The notes under the pieces are model-generated. The model searched no databases, had not been told where the DNA came from, and saw only the letters and a list, made by a program, of their open reading frames with translations. From the NCBI GenBank assembly GCA_002292165.1, contig DBBK01000025.1:1-7792 (forward strand): 7,792 nucleotides of DNA. Reading direction: 5' to 3'. Shown here one piece after another: positions 4,893 through 7,792 of the stretch (position 1 is the stretch's first letter; each line of letters opens with the position of its first letter). The DNA is from Brevundimonas sp. UBA986. GTDB lineage: Bacteria; Pseudomonadota; Alphaproteobacteria; Caulobacterales; Caulobacteraceae. The position numbers and the translations under genes were made by a program.

Positions 4893-5069
4893 CTATTCGA
4901 TCTCGACGGTTTCCGCGTCGCCGACATGCTTCTTGATCGACTCGATCGCCCGCTTGGCGCCCGACTTGTCGGAGTAGCCCTCGGTCGAGAAGATGATCTC
5001 GGAATTGTACTTGAACCGGACGCGGAACTCGCCGGCCTTGTCCTTGTAGACTTCGAACTTGTGCGCCAC
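4893..5069 (-). CDS. YegP/DUF1508 family protein, single repeat, GTG start
   Basis: A 58-residue cytosolic protein: (M)AHKFEVYKDKAGEFRVRFKY, then SEIIFSTEGYSDKSGAKRAI and ESIKKHVGDAETVEIE. This is the DUF1508 module (FEVYKDKAGEFRxRxK, GYSxKxGAKRxIESVK); E. coli YegP has two such modules, this protein one. Its biochemical role is not established to my knowledge. The start is a GTG at 5069, supported by AAGGAG (5082-5077) exactly seven bases upstream. The in-frame ATG at 5111 would add 14 residues unlike the family and has no such site. It has a candidate promoter at 5112-5139 and a strong terminator at 4833-4867, so it is probably a one-gene transcript, although hslU lies upstream on the same strand without an obvious terminator between them. 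Confidence 0.92.
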   Translation of the reverse strand: MAHKFEVYKDKAGEFRVRFKYNSEIIFSTEGYSDKSGAKRAIESIKKHVGDAETVEIE

Positions 5070-5111
5070 GGGGCGTCTCCTTGATTTCACGGCCCTGTCG
5101 GGCCCCGCCAA

Positions 5112-5139
5112 GCTGGAGCGGATCAGCCCCGGGGGTCAA
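5112..5139 (-). promoter_or_regulatory. Candidate Caulobacter-type housekeeping promoter for the DUF1508 gene
   Basis: Minus-strand TTGACC (5139-5134) plus a further C, then 13 bases, then GCTCCAGC (5119-5112). The reported Caulobacter housekeeping consensus is about TTGACGS, 10-14 bases, GCTANAWC (from memory). The -35 box is close to perfect and the -10 box matches at about five of seven fixed positions. The position, about 40 bases before the start codon, is suitable. Confidence 0.45.
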
Positions 5140-5198
5140 TCGCGAACTGTCGGCCGCCGCACACAGGCGCGTGAGTTACAATTGCCCCCTGCGTCCGG

Positions 5199-6497
<1,299 letters not shown>

Positions 6498-6519
6498 GAC
6501 GTCCAGATAGGGCGTCGGT

Positions 6520-7410
6520 TCAGCTTGCGGGAGGGGGCTGCGTCGTCACGCGCAACGGCGGCGGCGGAACGCCCGGCACAAGCTGGACGAAGACCAGCTT
6601 CCAGACTTCGTCCGCGTCACGCCGCCAGACCCGCACGAACCAGCCCTGATGCAGGGCGTTGTCGGCGTCCCAGGCCGCCTCGCCATAGGTCCAGACCAGA
6701 TCGCCCGCGTCCGAGGCGCCGCCCCCGGTCATAGGTGCGAACAGGAAGGCTTGCGGCCAATGGGACAACACCTCCCCGGCCTGCGTGAGCCCCGCCGCCG
6801 GCGCCCGGCGCGCAACATAGACCCGGGCATCCTCGGCTAGGACGGCCAGATGGGCGGCGCGCTGGTCGGTCCCGGCGGCTTCGGCCAGATCCGCCTCGAC
6901 CTCGCGCACAGCGGCGAGAGCCGCGTCCGGCGTCATCGGGGTCGTCGCGCCCGGGATCATGGCGACCGGCTCCGTCTCCGGGCCGGGGACGCCCGCCGCC
7001 GTCGCGCCGGATCCGCCGTCATAGACCCACTTCCACGATCCGTCGGCCTGCCGCTTCCAGACCGTGAAATAATGCCCCGTCCGGCGGCCCCCGACCTCGA
7101 CCCCGCCGGTGGTGAAACCCAGGTCCCCGGACCGCGCGATGCCCGCGAAGTTCGGCCACCAGCTCAGGCTCGGCTCGCCCTCGGGGCGCTCACGGTCGGG
7201 ATAGGTGGCGCGCACCGTCGAGGCGCGGCCCTCGTCGAAGACCACGGCGTCGTCGACCGACCAGTGGGTGAAGCCCCGGTTGATCCCGACCCGGGCGGTC
7301 TCGGCGGCGAAGGCCCGCTCCGCCGCGACGACAGGCGCCGGATCAGCGACCTGCGCGACGGCGGGCCCTGCGAAGGCCGCAACAGCAATGAGGGGAAGCA
7401 TTCGGATCAT
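6520..7410 (-). CDS. Exported protein with two NTF2-like (DUF4440/SnoaL-type) domains
   Basis: A 296-residue protein. Residues 1-19 form a signal peptide (MIRMLPLIAVAAFAGPAVA, cleavage before Q20), so it is probably periplasmic. Two similar halves follow. The first (about 24-132) runs from VVAAERAFAAETARVGINRG to GDLGFTTGG and GHYFTVWKRQADGSWKWVYD. The second (about 162-278) runs from ALAAVREVEADLAEAAGTDQ to GDLVWTYGEA and GWFVRVWRRDADEVWKLVF. Each half has the entry helix, the GDLxxTxG strand and the WxR/K..dGxWK strand pair typical of DUF4440-type NTF2-like folds. No activity can be assigned. The ATG at 7410 is preferred because GGAG (7421-7418) lies seven bases upstream; the ATG at 7431 has no ribosome site and would put charged residues before the leader. 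hslU follows after 22 bases. Confidence 0.85.
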   Translation of the reverse strand: MIRMLPLIAVAAFAGPAVAQVADPAPVVAAERAFAAETARVGINRGFTHWSVDDAVVFDEGRASTVRATYPDRERPEGEPSLSWWPNFAGIARSGDLGFTTGGVEVGGRRTGHYFTVWKRQADGSWKWVYDGGSGATAAGVPGPETEPVAMIPGATTPMTPDAALAAVREVEADLAEAAGTDQRAAHLAVLAEDARVYVARRAPAAGLTQAGEVLSHWPQAFLFAPMTGGGASDAGDLVWTYGEAAWDADNALHQGWFVRVWRRDADEVWKLVFVQLVPGVPPPPLRVTTQPPPAS

Positions 7411-7476
7411 GCGCGGTCTCCAGACCCGCATTGATCCCCGGCCGGGCCTCCCCGACCAGTGAATTCCGCGACAGGT

Positions 7477-7554
7477 TTAGAGCAGGGCCGCGAAGATCAG
7501 GGCGACGACGATCACGTCGAAGGCGCGGAAGGCGGAGCTGAAGGCGATGGACAT
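7477..7554 (-). CDS. Possible 25-aa membrane peptide
   Basis: The ORF reads MSIAFSSAFRAFDVIVV, then ALIFAALL and a TAA stop. The last 12-13 residues are strongly apolar and could form a short membrane segment with the Arg/Asp-containing end outside it, a layout seen in tiny membrane peptides. It lies between the end of the right-edge gene (stop at 7616) and the NTF2-like gene, on the same strand. The ribosome site is weak (CCAGG shortly before the ATG). It has no recognised family and may be a chance ORF. Confidence 0.3.
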   Translation of the reverse strand: MSIAFSSAFRAFDVIVVALIFAALL

Positions 7555-7615
7555 GGGCCTGGACCAGGTGAGCGGGACGGTTGCCCTGCGTCACTGCAAA
7601 CCTCACGCCAGTCTT

Positions 7616-7792
7616 TCAGATGTCCGTCCGCTTCGTCGTTCCGGCCGGCGGGCGGCGGTCCTTCTCGCCCGCATATTCGGCGCCGAGGTAGGTGGCGCGG
7701 GCCGCGTCCAGCACCACGGGGCCGCCCTTGATGCCGTTCCTCTGCCCGCCCTGGCCCAGCATCTGGGCCGAGAAGGCGGCGGCCGCCGCCGC
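7616..7792 (-). CDS. C-terminal end of an unidentified protein
   Basis: Only the last 58 codons are present; the gene enters from the right edge. The visible part begins with an Ala run, then FSAQMLGQGGQRNGIKGGPV, VLDAARATYLGAEYAGEKDR and a basic tail ending KRTDI before the TGA at 7618-7616. The segment is soluble-looking and has no membrane stretch. The specific, non-repetitive composition and strand agreement with the downstream genes support a real gene, but I cannot name the family. It is not recognisable as the HslV C-terminus. Confidence 0.7.
   Translation of the reverse strand, partial: AAAAAAFSAQMLGQGGQRNGIKGGPVVLDAARATYLGAEYAGEKDRRPPAGTTKRTDI

Noticed and set aside
4685..4927. 80-codon minus-strand ORF across the terminator at 4833-4867, including an inner ATG at 4774
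   Set aside because: It overlaps the end of the DUF1508 gene and an intrinsic terminator, has an Arg/Pro-rich shadow composition, and the inner ATG has GGGAG too close to serve it.
5160..5198. Possible terminator after hslU
   Set aside because: Only a weak seven-base stem with one G-U pair and a 20-base loop could be formed, and there is no T run.
7753..7790. Short hairpin GGCCCAG/CTGGGCC and a 16-bp GGC/GCC palindrome at the right edge
   Set aside because: Both fall inside coding sequence and follow from Gln/Gly/Ala codon choice at high GC; no reason to assign a function.

Overview
This window is GC-rich DNA from an alphaproteobacterium. The family-level features point to Caulobacterales, and Brevundimonas is my best guess. 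That assignment is an inference from remembered protein features: the long Ala/Glu tail on ribosomal protein S16, the Ffh G4 variant TRADGDGRGGA, and the style of the glutathione transferase and the S9 peptidase leader. No search was run.

Layout. (1) At the left edge, reading leftwards, is the N-terminus of an exported S9-type peptidase (1-367). Its promoter lies in a gap of about 300 bp shared with a divergent plus-strand promoter. (2) A plus-strand housekeeping block follows: ffh (signal recognition particle GTPase), rpsP (ribosomal protein S16 with an extended tail) and rimM (30S maturation factor). Two strong RNA hairpins sit between rpsP and rimM. The usual next genes, trmD and rplS, do not follow; instead there is a nu-class-like glutathione S-transferase gene with its own leader (3529-4233). 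(3) Convergent to that gene, on the minus strand, is a compact group of three tiny overlapping genes (48, 66 and 64 codons). The first is shorter than a usual ORF cut-off and the last overlaps the transferase 3' end. (4) Next is a 58-residue YegP/DUF1508 protein with a GTG start, its own candidate promoter and a textbook intrinsic terminator. (5) Then comes hslU, the unfoldase ATPase of the HslVU protease, without hslV beside it. Upstream of hslU, and probably co-transcribed, is a secreted protein made of two NTF2-like domains. (6) At the right edge are a possible 25-residue membrane peptide and the C-terminal end of an unidentified protein.

Most of the window is ordinary core genome: protein targeting, ribosome assembly and protein quality control. 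The less ordinary parts are the small-gene cluster at 4211-4748, the hairpins between rpsP and rimM, and the displaced gene order around rimM and hslU. I see no mobile element, CRISPR array, tRNA or rRNA, and no clear sign of a new multi-gene system such as defence or secondary metabolism.
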